The position numbers and the translations under genes are program-made. Source: Allocoprococcus sp004560705 (GTDB lineage: Bacteria; Bacillota; Clostridia; Lachnospirales; Lachnospiraceae). From it: a stretch of 64,000 nucleotides of DNA. Of this stretch, positions 7,338 to 15,216 are shown piece after piece. The notes under the pieces are model-generated. The model was not told the origin of the DNA. It saw nothing but the letters and a program-made list of their open reading frames with translations, and made no database searches. Where the stretch lies: NCBI RefSeq assembly GCF_052065755.1, contig NZ_JBQHTK010000006.1, positions 1 through 64,000 on the forward strand, written 5' to 3'. The stretch's first letter is position 1, and each line of letters begins with the position of its first letter.

Positions 7338-8456
7338 ATGTCTGATATGATGGAATACAAATGCCCGGCCTGCGGCGGTGCCATGGAATTCGACAGTAAG
7401 TCGCAGAAGATGAAGTGCCCCTACTGCGATACCGAAATCGCGGTGGAAGAATTTCAGAAAATGCAGGAAAACAAACAGCAGACAGCTTCAGATGGGGTAT
7501 ATAGCGAGAATCAAAGTGGAAGTCAGGACAAAGTAGACTGGCAGGCGGCCAACGACAATCAGTGGGCAGAAGGTGAGACCGATGGAATGCGGGTCTATGT
7601 ATGTGAGTCCTGCGGCGGTGAGATCATTGCAGAAGAGACAACGGGAGCGACCACCTGTCCGTATTGCGGGAACCGAGTTGTCATGAAGGGACAATTTACC
7701 GGTGATCAGAAGCCGGATTATGTCATTCCGTTTAAGAAAGATAAGAAAGCTGCAAAGGCGGCATATTACAGCCATCTGAAAGGCAAGCCGTTCCTTCCGA
7801 AGGTATTTAAGGATGAGAACCATATTGATGAGATCAAGGGCGTATACGTTCCGTTCTGGCTGTTTGATGCTGATACCAAGTCCCATTTTATGTATGATGC
7901 GAGAAATCTCCGTGTCTGGGAGAACGGCGACACCGAATATACGGAACATGAACATTATTTGGTAGAGCGCGGCGGCTCGGTCCGGTTCGAACGGATTCCG
8001 GCGGACGGTTCCGAGAAAATGGATGATACACTGATGGAATCCATTGAGCCATTTGATTTCTCCGAGGCGGTACCATTTACCCCGGCATATCTGGCGGGAT
8101 TTGTGGCAGACCGCTACGATGTGGATATGGAAGAATGTTTGGAGCGTGCGAAAGAACGAATCACGAGCAGTGCGGAAACTGTTTTTGGAAATACTGTAAC
8201 CGGATATCAGATGATTACGACGACAGGAAGCAATGTCAATATTTACAATGCAAAATATTTATATGCATTGTATCCGGTATGGATCCTTAATACAACATGG
8301 GAAGGAAAGAAATACACCTTCGCTATGAACGGACAGACCGGCAAGATGGTGGGTGATCTCCCGATGGATAAAAAAGCCTACTGGCGTTATGTGGCGACCC
8401 GAAGTGTGATCTTCGGAGTGATCATCAGTGTTTTGATGTGGATTTTCATGCTGTGA
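7338..8456 (+). CDS. Double zinc-ribbon protein with C-terminal membrane anchor
   Basis: This 372-residue protein is of a kind common in Lachnospiraceae but of unknown function. The N-terminal ribbon CPACGG...CPYCDTE (about residues 8-32) and a second CESCGG...CPYCGNR (about 92-114) are spaced like TFIIB-type or rubredoxin-like zinc ribbons. The C-terminus has one hydrophobic segment (about 352-371). The ATG at 7338 is preferred because AGGAG lies nine bases upstream; the ATG at 7329 directly abuts that site. It is followed 16 bases later by the TPM-domain gene, probably co-transcribed. Confidence 0.75.
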   Translation: MSDMMEYKCPACGGAMEFDSKSQKMKCPYCDTEIAVEEFQKMQENKQQTASDGVYSENQSGSQDKVDWQAANDNQWAEGETDGMRVYVCESCGGEIIAEETTGATTCPYCGNRVVMKGQFTGDQKPDYVIPFKKDKKAAKAAYYSHLKGKPFLPKVFKDENHIDEIKGVYVPFWLFDADTKSHFMYDARNLRVWENGDTEYTEHEHYLVERGGSVRFERIPADGSEKMDDTLMESIEPFDFSEAVPFTPAYLAGFVADRYDVDMEECLERAKERITSSAETVFGNTVTGYQMITTTGSNVNIYNAKYLYALYPVWILNTTWEGKKYTFAMNGQTGKMVGDLPMDKKAYWRYVATRSVIFGVIISVLMWIFML

Positions 8457-8472
8457 TGGGAGGGGTGGACAA

Positions 8473-9285
8473 ATGAAGAAACGATTTTTGGCAGTTATAA
8501 TTACGATTCTTTTGGCAATGTCTGCGGTTCTTCCGGCATCAGCCGAGGGAGCGTATCTGAGGGAGGCACCGCTTGTGGCGGATCATGCTGACCTTTTAGA
8601 TGACGATGAAGAGAGCAAATTAACAGAATTACTGGAAGAGATCAGCGAACGGCAGAGGTGTGATGTGGTCGTAGTCACGACGGATACATTGGAAGGCAAG
8701 AGTGCCATGGAGTATGCGGATGACTACTATGACTATAACGGATACGGATATGGCGAGGACCGTGACGGAATCCTGCTTCTCGTCAGCATGGAAGATCGTG
8801 ACTACTGGATCAGTACCTGCGGCTTTGGAATTACAGCATTTACCGACGCGGGGATCGAATACATATCCGATGAATTTGTGCCGTATCTCAGTGATGGCGA
8901 TTATGAGACAGCGTTTATAGAATATGCGTCACTCTGCGATAAATTTCTGACCCAGGCCTATGAAGAAGAGCCTTATGACGTGGGAAATATGCCGCGCAGA
9001 TCCATGCCGATCTTCTGGATTTTCGGATCGTTTGTTGTCGGATTCATCATTGCGCTTATCATGGCAAGTGCGAAAAAATCAGCACTTAAGACGGTGCGCA
9101 GAAAACCGGAGGCCAGAGATTATGAGGTTCCGGGCAGCTTTTCACTGTCCCTGCAGAAAGACCGGCTTGTCAACCGGTTTGTGACGACTCGAAAAATTGA
9201 ACGGCAAAGCAGCAGTTCCGGCGGAAGCAGCACCCACACCAGCTCTTCCGGTTCAACACATGGCGGTGGCGGCGGCAAATTCTGA
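8473..9285 (+). CDS. TPM-domain (TLP18.3/Psb32/MOLO-1-like) membrane protein
   Basis: A 270-residue protein with a signal peptide (about residues 1-24), an extracytoplasmic TPM domain (about 33-150), a transmembrane segment near 178-198, and a low-complexity tail rich in Ser, Thr, His and Gly ending in GGGGGKF. TPM domains occur in envelope and repair-related proteins; the function here is unknown. The Gly-rich tail is typical of bacterial relatives. It is the second gene of a unit with the zinc-ribbon protein. Confidence 0.8.
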   Translation: MKKRFLAVIITILLAMSAVLPASAEGAYLREAPLVADHADLLDDDEESKLTELLEEISERQRCDVVVVTTDTLEGKSAMEYADDYYDYNGYGYGEDRDGILLLVSMEDRDYWISTCGFGITAFTDAGIEYISDEFVPYLSDGDYETAFIEYASLCDKFLTQAYEEEPYDVGNMPRRSMPIFWIFGSFVVGFIIALIMASAKKSALKTVRRKPEARDYEVPGSFSLSLQKDRLVNRFVTTRKIERQSSSSGGSSTHTSSSGSTHGGGGGKF

Positions 9286-9357
9286 TATTTCATAACAATT
9301 CCATAACAAATTGCGTATGAACATTCAGAGCTTTTGGACGAATAGGAGTAAAGTAAA

Positions 9358-9387
9358 ACCGGAGGGAACGTATCTGTTCTCTCCGGT
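9358..9387 (-). terminator. Terminator of mntP
   Basis: ACCGGAGGGAAC (9358-9369) pairs with GTTCTCTCCGGT (9376-9387). Read on the minus strand, the stem is followed by TTTTAC, placing it at the end of mntP. Confidence 0.65.
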
Positions 9388-9411
9388 GAACTATTGTAAA
9401 CGATATTGTAT

Positions 9412-9996
9412 TTAGAAGACTCCGGTAATGAAAATCTCAAGTCCGATGAAAATCAGGATGACACCGCCAAGAATGGTTGCTTTCCCGGAAAGCTTCGTTC
9501 CGGCACCTTTCCCGATTACCAGCCCTCCCATACAAATGATAAAAGTAACAACTGCGATGATGAATGCACAAATCGCAGCAGAAAGAAGATCATAATCCGC
9601 AATCGTGAATCCAACGGAAAGTGCGTCGATAGAAGTTGCAATTCCCTGAATCATCAGCGCGGCAAATCCCACACCCGGTTTCTCGCAAGGTTCTTCTTTA
9701 CTGGTAAGTCCCTCATGCAGCATCGATCCCCCGATATATCCAAGAAGGATGAGTGCGATCCACGGGATGAATTTCTCAAAAGACTGAAAATATTCCACGA
9801 TCGTATGAACACAAATCCATCCAATCATCGGCATAACTGCCTGAAAAATCGCGAAAACACCGGCAATCCGGCACATTTTTCTGGGTTTCATACAAGGTTC
9901 GTTCAATCCATTGGCAAGAGAGACAGAAAATGCATCCATGGCAAGTCCGACTCCCAGCAGAATACTGTTAAAAAAGAATACAAATCCAAGCACCAT
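9412..9996 (-). CDS. mntP: Manganese efflux pump MntP
   Basis: A 194-residue DUF204/MntP protein with six predicted membrane helices. Conserved acidic residues occur in GLAMDAFSVSLANG and GIATSIDALSVGF, the two inverted half-repeats that bind Mn2+. I place the start at 9996 because GGAGG lies eight bases upstream in the minus-strand reading. It sits behind a yybP-ykoY riboswitch with two terminator hairpins, the standard arrangement for Mn2+-induced export. Confidence 0.93.
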   Translation of the reverse strand: MVLGFVFFFNSILLGVGLAMDAFSVSLANGLNEPCMKPRKMCRIAGVFAIFQAVMPMIGWICVHTIVEYFQSFEKFIPWIALILLGYIGGSMLHEGLTSKEEPCEKPGVGFAALMIQGIATSIDALSVGFTIADYDLLSAAICAFIIAVVTFIICMGGLVIGKGAGTKLSGKATILGGVILIFIGLEIFITGVF

Positions 9997-10082
9997 ACAT
10001 GATTCCTCCGTAATATAATGACTGCGCATTGGTAATAATAAAATGTGAAAATGTTAATTAAAAAATGAATAAAAACGGTCAT

Positions 10083-10115
10083 AAAAAAACCAGATACGGT
10101 GAAAACCATACCTGG
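10083..10115 (-). terminator. Second leader terminator upstream of mntP
   Basis: On the minus strand a 10-bp stem (10106-10115 with 10090-10099, including G-U pairs) is followed by seven U residues. It lies between the riboswitch's own terminator hairpin and the mntP ribosome binding site. Confidence 0.75.
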
Positions 10116-10123
10116 TGTCAGGA

Positions 10124-10260
10124 CAAAAAAAACAGACTCCATGTATAGCTTCACAGTTACACATGAGTCTCGCAATTTAAAACAAGCCAGGCCAGACGGC
10201 CAGTATGTTGACTTGCTACACAAAGGATTTGCGCTCGCTACTCCCTCACAACAGTTGTGA
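10124..10260 (-). ncRNA. yybP-ykoY manganese riboswitch with terminator platform
   Basis: The minus-strand leader contains GAGGGAGTAGC near 10237-10247 and GCGAGACTC near 10165-10174, the two conserved loops of the Mn2+-sensing yybP-ykoY element. Between them are paired CTGGCC/GGCCTGG arms. The 3' end runs into a hairpin (GACTCATGT with ACATGGAGTC) followed by an eight-U run (plus-strand A-run 10124-10132). Mn2+ binding should prevent terminator formation and allow mntP expression. The assignment is by motif reading; a covariance search against RF00080 would settle it. Confidence 0.85.
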
Positions 10261-10288
10261 TTTTATCATGTGGTGAAAAGATTGTCAA
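10260..10288 (-). promoter_or_regulatory. Promoter of the riboswitch-mntP transcript
   Basis: On the minus strand TTGACA (10283-10288) and TAAAAT (10260-10265) are separated by 17 bp, just ahead of the riboswitch. Confidence 0.8.
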
Positions 10289-10664
10289 TCGGTATTGAGA
10301 AAAAATGTCATTTTATAAAAAAGAGACCTATCTTGAAGAATTATGGCATTTAAAAGGGGAACAATGATATCGTGTAAATAGCACGTAACAAGTACCCGAT
10401 ATATAATGATTATGAAACATTCTGTTATTGAACAATTCATCCTTCATAAACTCTATAATGTATCAAATTAATAAAGGAACATATAAAGACGTGTATGTTA
10501 CAAGATTATCAAAATGTTAAAATATACACAATAATGACAAAATAATAACATAAAAATATATATAATATACAAAAAAGATATTTATTTTTCCTTAAATTGT
10601 GGTATCATAGTGTACAACGCTGTTGAATTACATAACAGCAATCGGAAAGGAGATTAGAATAGAT
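10289..10664 (+). promoter_or_regulatory. AT-rich control region upstream of the 7alpha-HSDH
   Basis: No gene is visible here. Near its 3' end there is TATCAT (10603-10608) with a weak TTTATT 16 bp upstream. An inverted repeat GCTGTT/AACAGC (10619-10639) lies where the transcript should begin. The rest is very AT-rich with no terminator-like hairpin. Confidence 0.45.
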
Positions 10665-11462
10665 ATGAGATTAGATGGAAAAGTAGCAATCGTAACTGCA
10701 GCGACAAGAGGTATCGGACTGGCATGTGCACAGCGTCTGGCGCGCGAGGGCGCAGTCGTTTATATCGGCGCAAGAAATATGGAGAGGGCTGCTGAGCGTG
10801 CGGACGAGCTGAACAAGGAAGGCTGCAATGTTAAGACTGTTTATAATGATGCTTCCAAGAAGGAAACATATGCATCCATGGTGGAGGAAGTGATCAAGAA
10901 TGAGGGCAAGATCGATATTCTGGTAAATAACTTCGGAACATCCAATCCGAAGAAGGATCTTGACATTAAGTCTACTGAATATGACGAGTATATTCGTACA
11001 ATCGATATGAATCTTGCAAGTGTGTTCCTCAGTGCACAGGCAGTGATCCCACATATGGCAGCAAATGGCGGCGGAAGTATCATCAATATTTCTTCTGTAG
11101 GTGGCATCCGCCCGGATATTTCCCAGATTGCATACGGAACCAGCAAAGCAGCAATCAACTATCTGACCAAGCTGATTGCAACACAGTGTGCAAGAGACAA
11201 TATCCGCTGCAACGCAGTGCTTCCGGGAATGACGGCAACCGAAGCTGTATCCGGAAATCTGACACCGGAATTCCAGGAATTTTTCCTGAAGCATACACCG
11301 ATCCGCAGAATGGGTAAACCGGAAGAAATTGCAGGAACGGTACTGTATTTTGCAAGTGACGATGCAGCATACACAACGGGACAGATCGTGGATGTATCCG
11401 GAGGTTTCGGCATGCCGACACCGGTATTTGGCGACATGATTGAAATGAAGAACAGACGGTAG
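10665..11462 (+). CDS. hdhA: NADP-dependent 7alpha-hydroxysteroid dehydrogenase (bile acid)
   Basis: A 265-residue short-chain dehydrogenase. The Rossmann motif is TAATRGIG (11-18), followed by NNFG in place of the usual NNAG, and the Ser144-Tyr157-Lys161 catalytic triad in SSVGGIRPDISQIAYGTSK. The TAATRGIGLA and VNNFGT signatures match the clostridial 7alpha-HSDH group (C. scindens, C. sardiniense type), which oxidises the 7alpha-hydroxyl of cholate and chenodeoxycholate to 7-oxo products. Arg37 after strand beta-2 fits NADP preference. The start at 10665 has AAGGAG 12 bases upstream. No other bile-acid genes lie nearby. Confidence 0.82.
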   Translation: MRLDGKVAIVTAATRGIGLACAQRLAREGAVVYIGARNMERAAERADELNKEGCNVKTVYNDASKKETYASMVEEVIKNEGKIDILVNNFGTSNPKKDLDIKSTEYDEYIRTIDMNLASVFLSAQAVIPHMAANGGGSIINISSVGGIRPDISQIAYGTSKAAINYLTKLIATQCARDNIRCNAVLPGMTATEAVSGNLTPEFQEFFLKHTPIRRMGKPEEIAGTVLYFASDDAAYTTGQIVDVSGGFGMPTPVFGDMIEMKNRR

Positions 11463-11517
11463 AATATGTAGTCGTATACAAATCGGTTAATTCATTGCAA
11501 CTTAAATAAGTATAATC

Positions 11518-11571
11518 AGGCTGTGATACTTTGATGATTTTGATTCAATCAAGGTATTGCAGTCTTTTTTT
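11518..11571 (+). terminator. Terminator after the 7alpha-HSDH gene
   Basis: An 18-bp stem with G-U pairs (11518-11535 with 11548-11565) is followed by seven T residues. The rest of the gap to 11779 holds no gene, only the AAAGGAGG of the next gene at 11763-11770. Confidence 0.85.
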
Positions 11572-11779
11572 GTGTGGTGAGTTTGGGGCCATTTGTTAAC
11601 CATTTAATAGCATTTGGAGCCAGCTTAGCTCCATTTCCTCGATTCCAAAGCTCTGAATTTGAAAAAAGTATCGTGGCAGTTGATAAAAAATCGCAAAGTA
11701 TCGTAAGCCTCCATTGTTTCTCATAGCATTTTCCAATAAAATGATATTAAACAAACCGGACTAAAGGAGGGAAAATATA

Positions 11780-12895
11780 TTGAACACCTTACAGTTTGCC
11801 GATAATCTGACCAGGCTTCGGCGGGAGAAGAAGGTTACACAGGAAGAACTGGCGGATTTTATCGGGGTGACCAAGGCATCGGTTTCCAAATGGGAGACCA
11901 GGCAGAGTCTGCCGGATATTTTGATTCTTCCGCAGCTGGCGTCCTTTTTTAACGTGACGGTAGATGAACTTCTGGGCTATTCTCCGCAGTTAAGTAAAGA
12001 ACAGATCCAGAAGCAGTACTACCGTCTGGCGGGAGAATTTGCATCCAGACCATTTGAAGATGTGATAAAGGAGAGTGAAGAACTGGTACGGAAATACTAT
12101 TCCTGTTATTCTTTTTTATATCAGATCTGCCTTTTGTGGCTGAACCATTTTATGCTGGCCGGTGATGAAAAGCGGGGTCAGGAGATTTTGAAAAAAGCGG
12201 ATCAGTTGTGCGGTCATATACTGGATGACTGCAAAGACATACGAATCTGTAATGAAACGGTCATGATTCGTGCCGTCATTCGGCTGATGCAGGGAAGGGT
12301 AAATGAAGTGATCGAGCAGTTGGAAGAATTGGATCAGACACAGCGGATGGAAAGGACGGCGGATTCTTTGCTGATACAGGCTTATCAGATGGCCGGAGAG
12401 AAAGAGAAGGCGATCCGGCGTACACAGGTCAGTATGTTCACTCATCTTATGTTACTGATTGACGGGGCGACGTTATATCTGGATATTCAGAAAGAAGAGA
12501 TGGAGCTTTGCAGTGAGATCATACGAAGAACGGATGAAATCTGCAAACTCTTTGCTGTAGAACGTCTGGTTCCGAACTCTGCCGCACTCTTTCATCTGGA
12601 GGCCGCTATGGTGTATACCATGCATCATCATACGGAAGAAGCGCTGGAAAGAGTCAGACTGTATGGAACGGTCATCGACTGGATGTTGAAAGAAGAGAAC
12701 CTGAAGCGGCACGGAGATGATTATTTTGACACCATTTCCAAATGGTATGACAGCTTCGATCTGGGAGGAAGAGCGCCCAGAGATAAGAAAACGATCCGCG
12801 ACAGCGCAGTTCAGGGGCTTATGCATCCTGCGTTTGACGAAATCAGGGAACAGGAAATTTTTCGAAATACTATCCGAATATTGAAAGAAGAATAA
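11780..12895 (+). CDS. XRE family transcriptional regulator with large helical C-terminal domain
   Basis: A 371-residue protein with an N-terminal Cro/C1-type helix-turn-helix (about residues 5-65: RREKKVTQEELADFIGVTKASVSKWE). A long alpha-helical, TPR-like C-terminal region probably senses a signal or mediates dimerisation. The start is a TTG nine bases after AAAGGAGG. It heads a run with a small membrane protein and an ABC exporter, so it is likely their regulator. The inducing signal is unknown. Confidence 0.82.
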   Translation: MNTLQFADNLTRLRREKKVTQEELADFIGVTKASVSKWETRQSLPDILILPQLASFFNVTVDELLGYSPQLSKEQIQKQYYRLAGEFASRPFEDVIKESEELVRKYYSCYSFLYQICLLWLNHFMLAGDEKRGQEILKKADQLCGHILDDCKDIRICNETVMIRAVIRLMQGRVNEVIEQLEELDQTQRMERTADSLLIQAYQMAGEKEKAIRRTQVSMFTHLMLLIDGATLYLDIQKEEMELCSEIIRRTDEICKLFAVERLVPNSAALFHLEAAMVYTMHHHTEEALERVRLYGTVIDWMLKEENLKRHGDDYFDTISKWYDSFDLGGRAPRDKKTIRDSAVQGLMHPAFDEIREQEIFRNTIRILKEE

Positions 12896-12921
12896 CATCC
12901 AAACAAGGAAGGAGAACCATT

Positions 12922-13125
12922 ATGAATAATCTAAATGAAATGCTACCGTTTCTTATACCGCTTGTGATTGTCCAGTTCGGACTTCTGGGCTACACCATTT
13001 ACCATATTCTTACACACAAGAACTATAAAAGAGGAAATCGGGCGATCTGGCTTGTCGTAACTATTATCGGAATGGAATTTATCGGTCCGGTGCTGTATTT
13101 CCTTCTGGGAAAAGAGGAGAGTTAG
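12922..13125 (+). CDS. Small membrane protein of the PLDc_N (phospholipase D N-terminal) family
   Basis: A 67-residue protein with two hydrophobic helices (about 9-31 and 42-62) and the short linker NYKRGNRAIW. It ends with GPVLYFLLGK, the hallmark of PLDc_N-type proteins found beside ABC exporters and antibiotic-response loci in Firmicutes. It follows the XRE regulator by 26 bases and its stop directly abuts the ATG of the ABC ATPase, so it is part of the same operon. Confidence 0.75.
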   Translation: MNNLNEMLPFLIPLVIVQFGLLGYTIYHILTHKNYKRGNRAIWLVVTIIGMEFIGPVLYFLLGKEES

Positions 13126-14028
13126 ATGGATACACTGACAGTTTCGCACGTGAAAAAATCATTTGGTAGCCAGGAGATCATTCGCGATCTGAGTTTCCGG
13201 GTCCCGGAGCATTCGGTGTTCGGGTTTATCGGCGAGAATGGGGCCGGTAAAACGACGACTATGAAAATGATTCTGGGTCTGCTGCGGATGGACGGCGGGG
13301 AAATTCTGGTGGAGGGAGAGGCGGTGTGCTACGGGCAGACACGAACCAACCGGTATGTCGGCTATCTGCCGGATGTCCCGGAATATTATGGATTTATGAC
13401 TCCGCGAGAATATTTGAGGCTCTGCGCTGAAGTGTCCGGGATCACCCGGAAAGAAGCGGACAAAAGAGCGGATGAACTGCTGGAGATGGTCGGACTGACG
13501 AAAGCTGATAAAAGGATACACGGATTTTCAAGAGGGATGAAGCAAAGGCTTGGGATTGCACAGGCACTGCTTGGAAAACCGAAGCTCTTGATCTGCGATG
13601 AGCCGACCTCTGCTCTGGACCCACTGGGGCGCAAGGAAATACTGGACATCCTGTCTGCCGTCAGAGAGAGCACGACTGTTTTGTTTTCCACGCATATCTT
13701 GTCTGATGTGGAGCGGATCTGCGATCAGATTGCGCTGCTTCATCATGGAGAAATTGCGCTGCAGGGAACCATGGACGACATTCATGCGATGCACAAAGGC
13801 GCCGGTTTCGAGATTGAATTTCACAGGAAAGAGGATCTGGAGGCATTTTCCGGATATTTTTCGGGAGGTGTGCCGGCAGGAAATATGCAACTGGATTTTC
13901 CGGACTGTGACAGACGGGATATGCTAAGAGCGCTGCACACCCTCGCAGAACGGGATATTCCGATCCAGCGCATCGAGCAGAAAGAACCGTCTCTGGAAGC
14001 ATTATTTATGGAGGTGATCGGGAAATGA
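13126..14028 (+). CDS. ABC transporter ATP-binding protein (exporter type)
   Basis: A 300-residue nucleotide-binding subunit. Walker A is GENGAGKTT (36-44), the signature loop is FSRGMKQRLG, and Walker B is LLICDEPTSALDP. The C-terminal extension of about 80 residues is typical of the CcmA/NatA-like drug and lantibiotic exporters. It overlaps the permease by four bases. With the XRE regulator upstream, the unit resembles stress- or peptide-responsive export systems; the substrate cannot be told from sequence. Confidence 0.88.
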   Translation: MDTLTVSHVKKSFGSQEIIRDLSFRVPEHSVFGFIGENGAGKTTTMKMILGLLRMDGGEILVEGEAVCYGQTRTNRYVGYLPDVPEYYGFMTPREYLRLCAEVSGITRKEADKRADELLEMVGLTKADKRIHGFSRGMKQRLGIAQALLGKPKLLICDEPTSALDPLGRKEILDILSAVRESTTVLFSTHILSDVERICDQIALLHHGEIALQGTMDDIHAMHKGAGFEIEFHRKEDLEAFSGYFSGGVPAGNMQLDFPDCDRRDMLRALHTLAERDIPIQRIEQKEPSLEALFMEVIGK

Positions 14029-14795
14029 GCGCATTTACAGCATTTATAAAGAAAGAATTTCTCGGACTATTCCGGAGCGGGAAAGCGGTTATTCTTCTGC
14101 TGATCTCGGTTTTGTTCGGAATCATGAATCCGGCCATCGCCAAACTGACACCCTGGATGATGGAAAGCATGGCAGATAGTATGGCGGAAACCGGGCTTGT
14201 AGTGACCGCGGTGGAAGTGGATGCTATGACTTCATGGACACAATTTTACAAAAATGCACCCATGGCGCTGATCGTATTTCTCCTGATGTTTGCAGGAATC
14301 CTCACGTCTGAATATCAGAGCGGAACGCTGATCGGCATGGTGACAAAAGGAATTTCCAGATGGAAAATACTCGCCGCAAAAAAAATCATGGTTCTCATAG
14401 TCTGGACAGTTTTCTTTTGGCTGATGTACGGGATCACATTTGGATATAACCAGTATTTCTGGGATCAAAGCAAGATCGAACATCCGCTGTTTGCTGCAGG
14501 TTGCTTCTATATTTTAGGTGTGTGGCTGGTAAGCCTGATCTTCCTCAGTTCCGTACTTGCCCGGACAAACACGGCTGTACTGGGAATGACAGGTGGCGTT
14601 TTCCTCATTTCCTATCTTCTGGGAATGTATCACGGCATCAGCAAATATCTTCCCACCGAACTTCTCGGGGTTACGAATGTTTTAACGAAATCTGCAGAAA
14701 TCAAAGATTACCAGGCATCACTCATTGTGATTACGTTTCTGATCCTGATTCAGACCATCGCAGCAGTGACCGGATTCAATAAAAAGGCACTGTAA
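14025..14795 (+). CDS. ABC transporter permease (ABC-2 type)
   Basis: A 256-residue membrane protein with about six hydrophobic segments. The cytoplasmic N-terminus FIKKEFLGLFRSGKAVILLL is typical of ABC-2 permeases such as NatB. Its ATG overlaps the ATPase stop (ATGA), so the pair is translationally coupled and should form one exporter. Nothing indicates the cargo. Confidence 0.82.
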   Translation: MSAFTAFIKKEFLGLFRSGKAVILLLISVLFGIMNPAIAKLTPWMMESMADSMAETGLVVTAVEVDAMTSWTQFYKNAPMALIVFLLMFAGILTSEYQSGTLIGMVTKGISRWKILAAKKIMVLIVWTVFFWLMYGITFGYNQYFWDQSKIEHPLFAAGCFYILGVWLVSLIFLSSVLARTNTAVLGMTGGVFLISYLLGMYHGISKYLPTELLGVTNVLTKSAEIKDYQASLIVITFLILIQTIAAVTGFNKKAL

Positions 14796-14849
14796 AATGC
14801 TGGAAAGTCTAAAGAATTTGGTCATAATATTAAAAAACCCTAAAGTCCA

Positions 14850-14877
14850 TTGACATTCGCATTTTAAATTTTATAAT
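14850..14877 (+). promoter_or_regulatory. Promoter for the 44-residue peptide gene
   Basis: Consensus TTGACA (14850-14855) and TATAAT (14872-14877) with 16 bp between. It lies about 45 bases before the small open frame at 14923. Confidence 0.8.
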
Positions 14878-14922
14878 TAATTTCAGCGTTTATAATGGAG
14901 GATGCAAAAGAAGAGGTGGAAT

Positions 14923-15057
14923 ATGCGGGATTGGTTAAAAAAGGCGGGGCAGTTGCTGGTGAATATTCTGATTTCACCGATTACATTAGTACTTTCATTG
15001 ATTATGGGGATCAACCTATTAAAGAACGAAATAAAGAAACGGAAAGACAGGGCATAG
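14923..15057 (+). CDS. 44-residue single-span membrane peptide (small ORF)
   Basis: The open frame starts MRDWLKKAGQLL, continues through a hydrophobic stretch of about 20 residues (VNILISPITLVLSLIMGINLL), and ends in a basic tail (KNEIKKRKDRA). A GAGGTGG site lies just upstream of the ATG. A consensus promoter precedes it, and a hairpin terminator begins inside its stop region, so it looks like a monocistronic unit. I do not recognise the family. The charge layout resembles small membrane toxins or regulators of membrane complexes, but that is only a resemblance. Confidence 0.6.
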   Translation: MRDWLKKAGQLLVNILISPITLVLSLIMGINLLKNEIKKRKDRA

Positions 15058-15079
15058 CATGAAAATGTTGTGCCTTTTA
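15051..15079 (+). terminator. Terminator overlapping the stop codon of the small peptide gene
   Basis: GGCATAGCAT (15051-15060), a GAAA tetraloop, and ATGTTGTGCC (15065-15074) form a 10-bp stem followed by TTTTAT. Confidence 0.8.
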
Positions 15080-15121
15080 TCTTGAAAAAAATTTAAGCTT
15101 TTGGCATTGCGAATACAACAG

Positions 15122-15150
15122 TTTACAAAAAACTGCTTTCTTTGTATAAT
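15122..15150 (+). promoter_or_regulatory. Promoter of the alarmone-synthetase-like gene
   Basis: TTTACA (15122-15127) and TATAAT (15145-15150) with a 17-bp spacer. Confidence 0.8.
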
Positions 15151-15176
15151 AAAACCAACAGAAAAAGAGCAAAGGG

Positions 15177-15212
15177 CGCTCCTCGTGGCAAAAGGAACGT
15201 CCTTAAGGAGCG
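15177..15212 (+). promoter_or_regulatory. Hairpin that hides the ribosome binding site
   Basis: CGCTCCT (15177-15183) is complementary to AGGAGCG (15206-15212), which contains the Shine-Dalgarno of the next gene. An inner AAGGA/TCCTT hairpin (15192-15204) nests inside. This could set low or regulated translation. No known riboswitch class is recognisable. Confidence 0.5.
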
Positions 15213-15216
15213 ATAA

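Noticed and set aside
9406..10002. Long plus-strand open frame across mntP
   Set aside because: It is the shadow of mntP: a highly charged low-complexity translation, with the real gene, riboswitch and terminator on the other strand.
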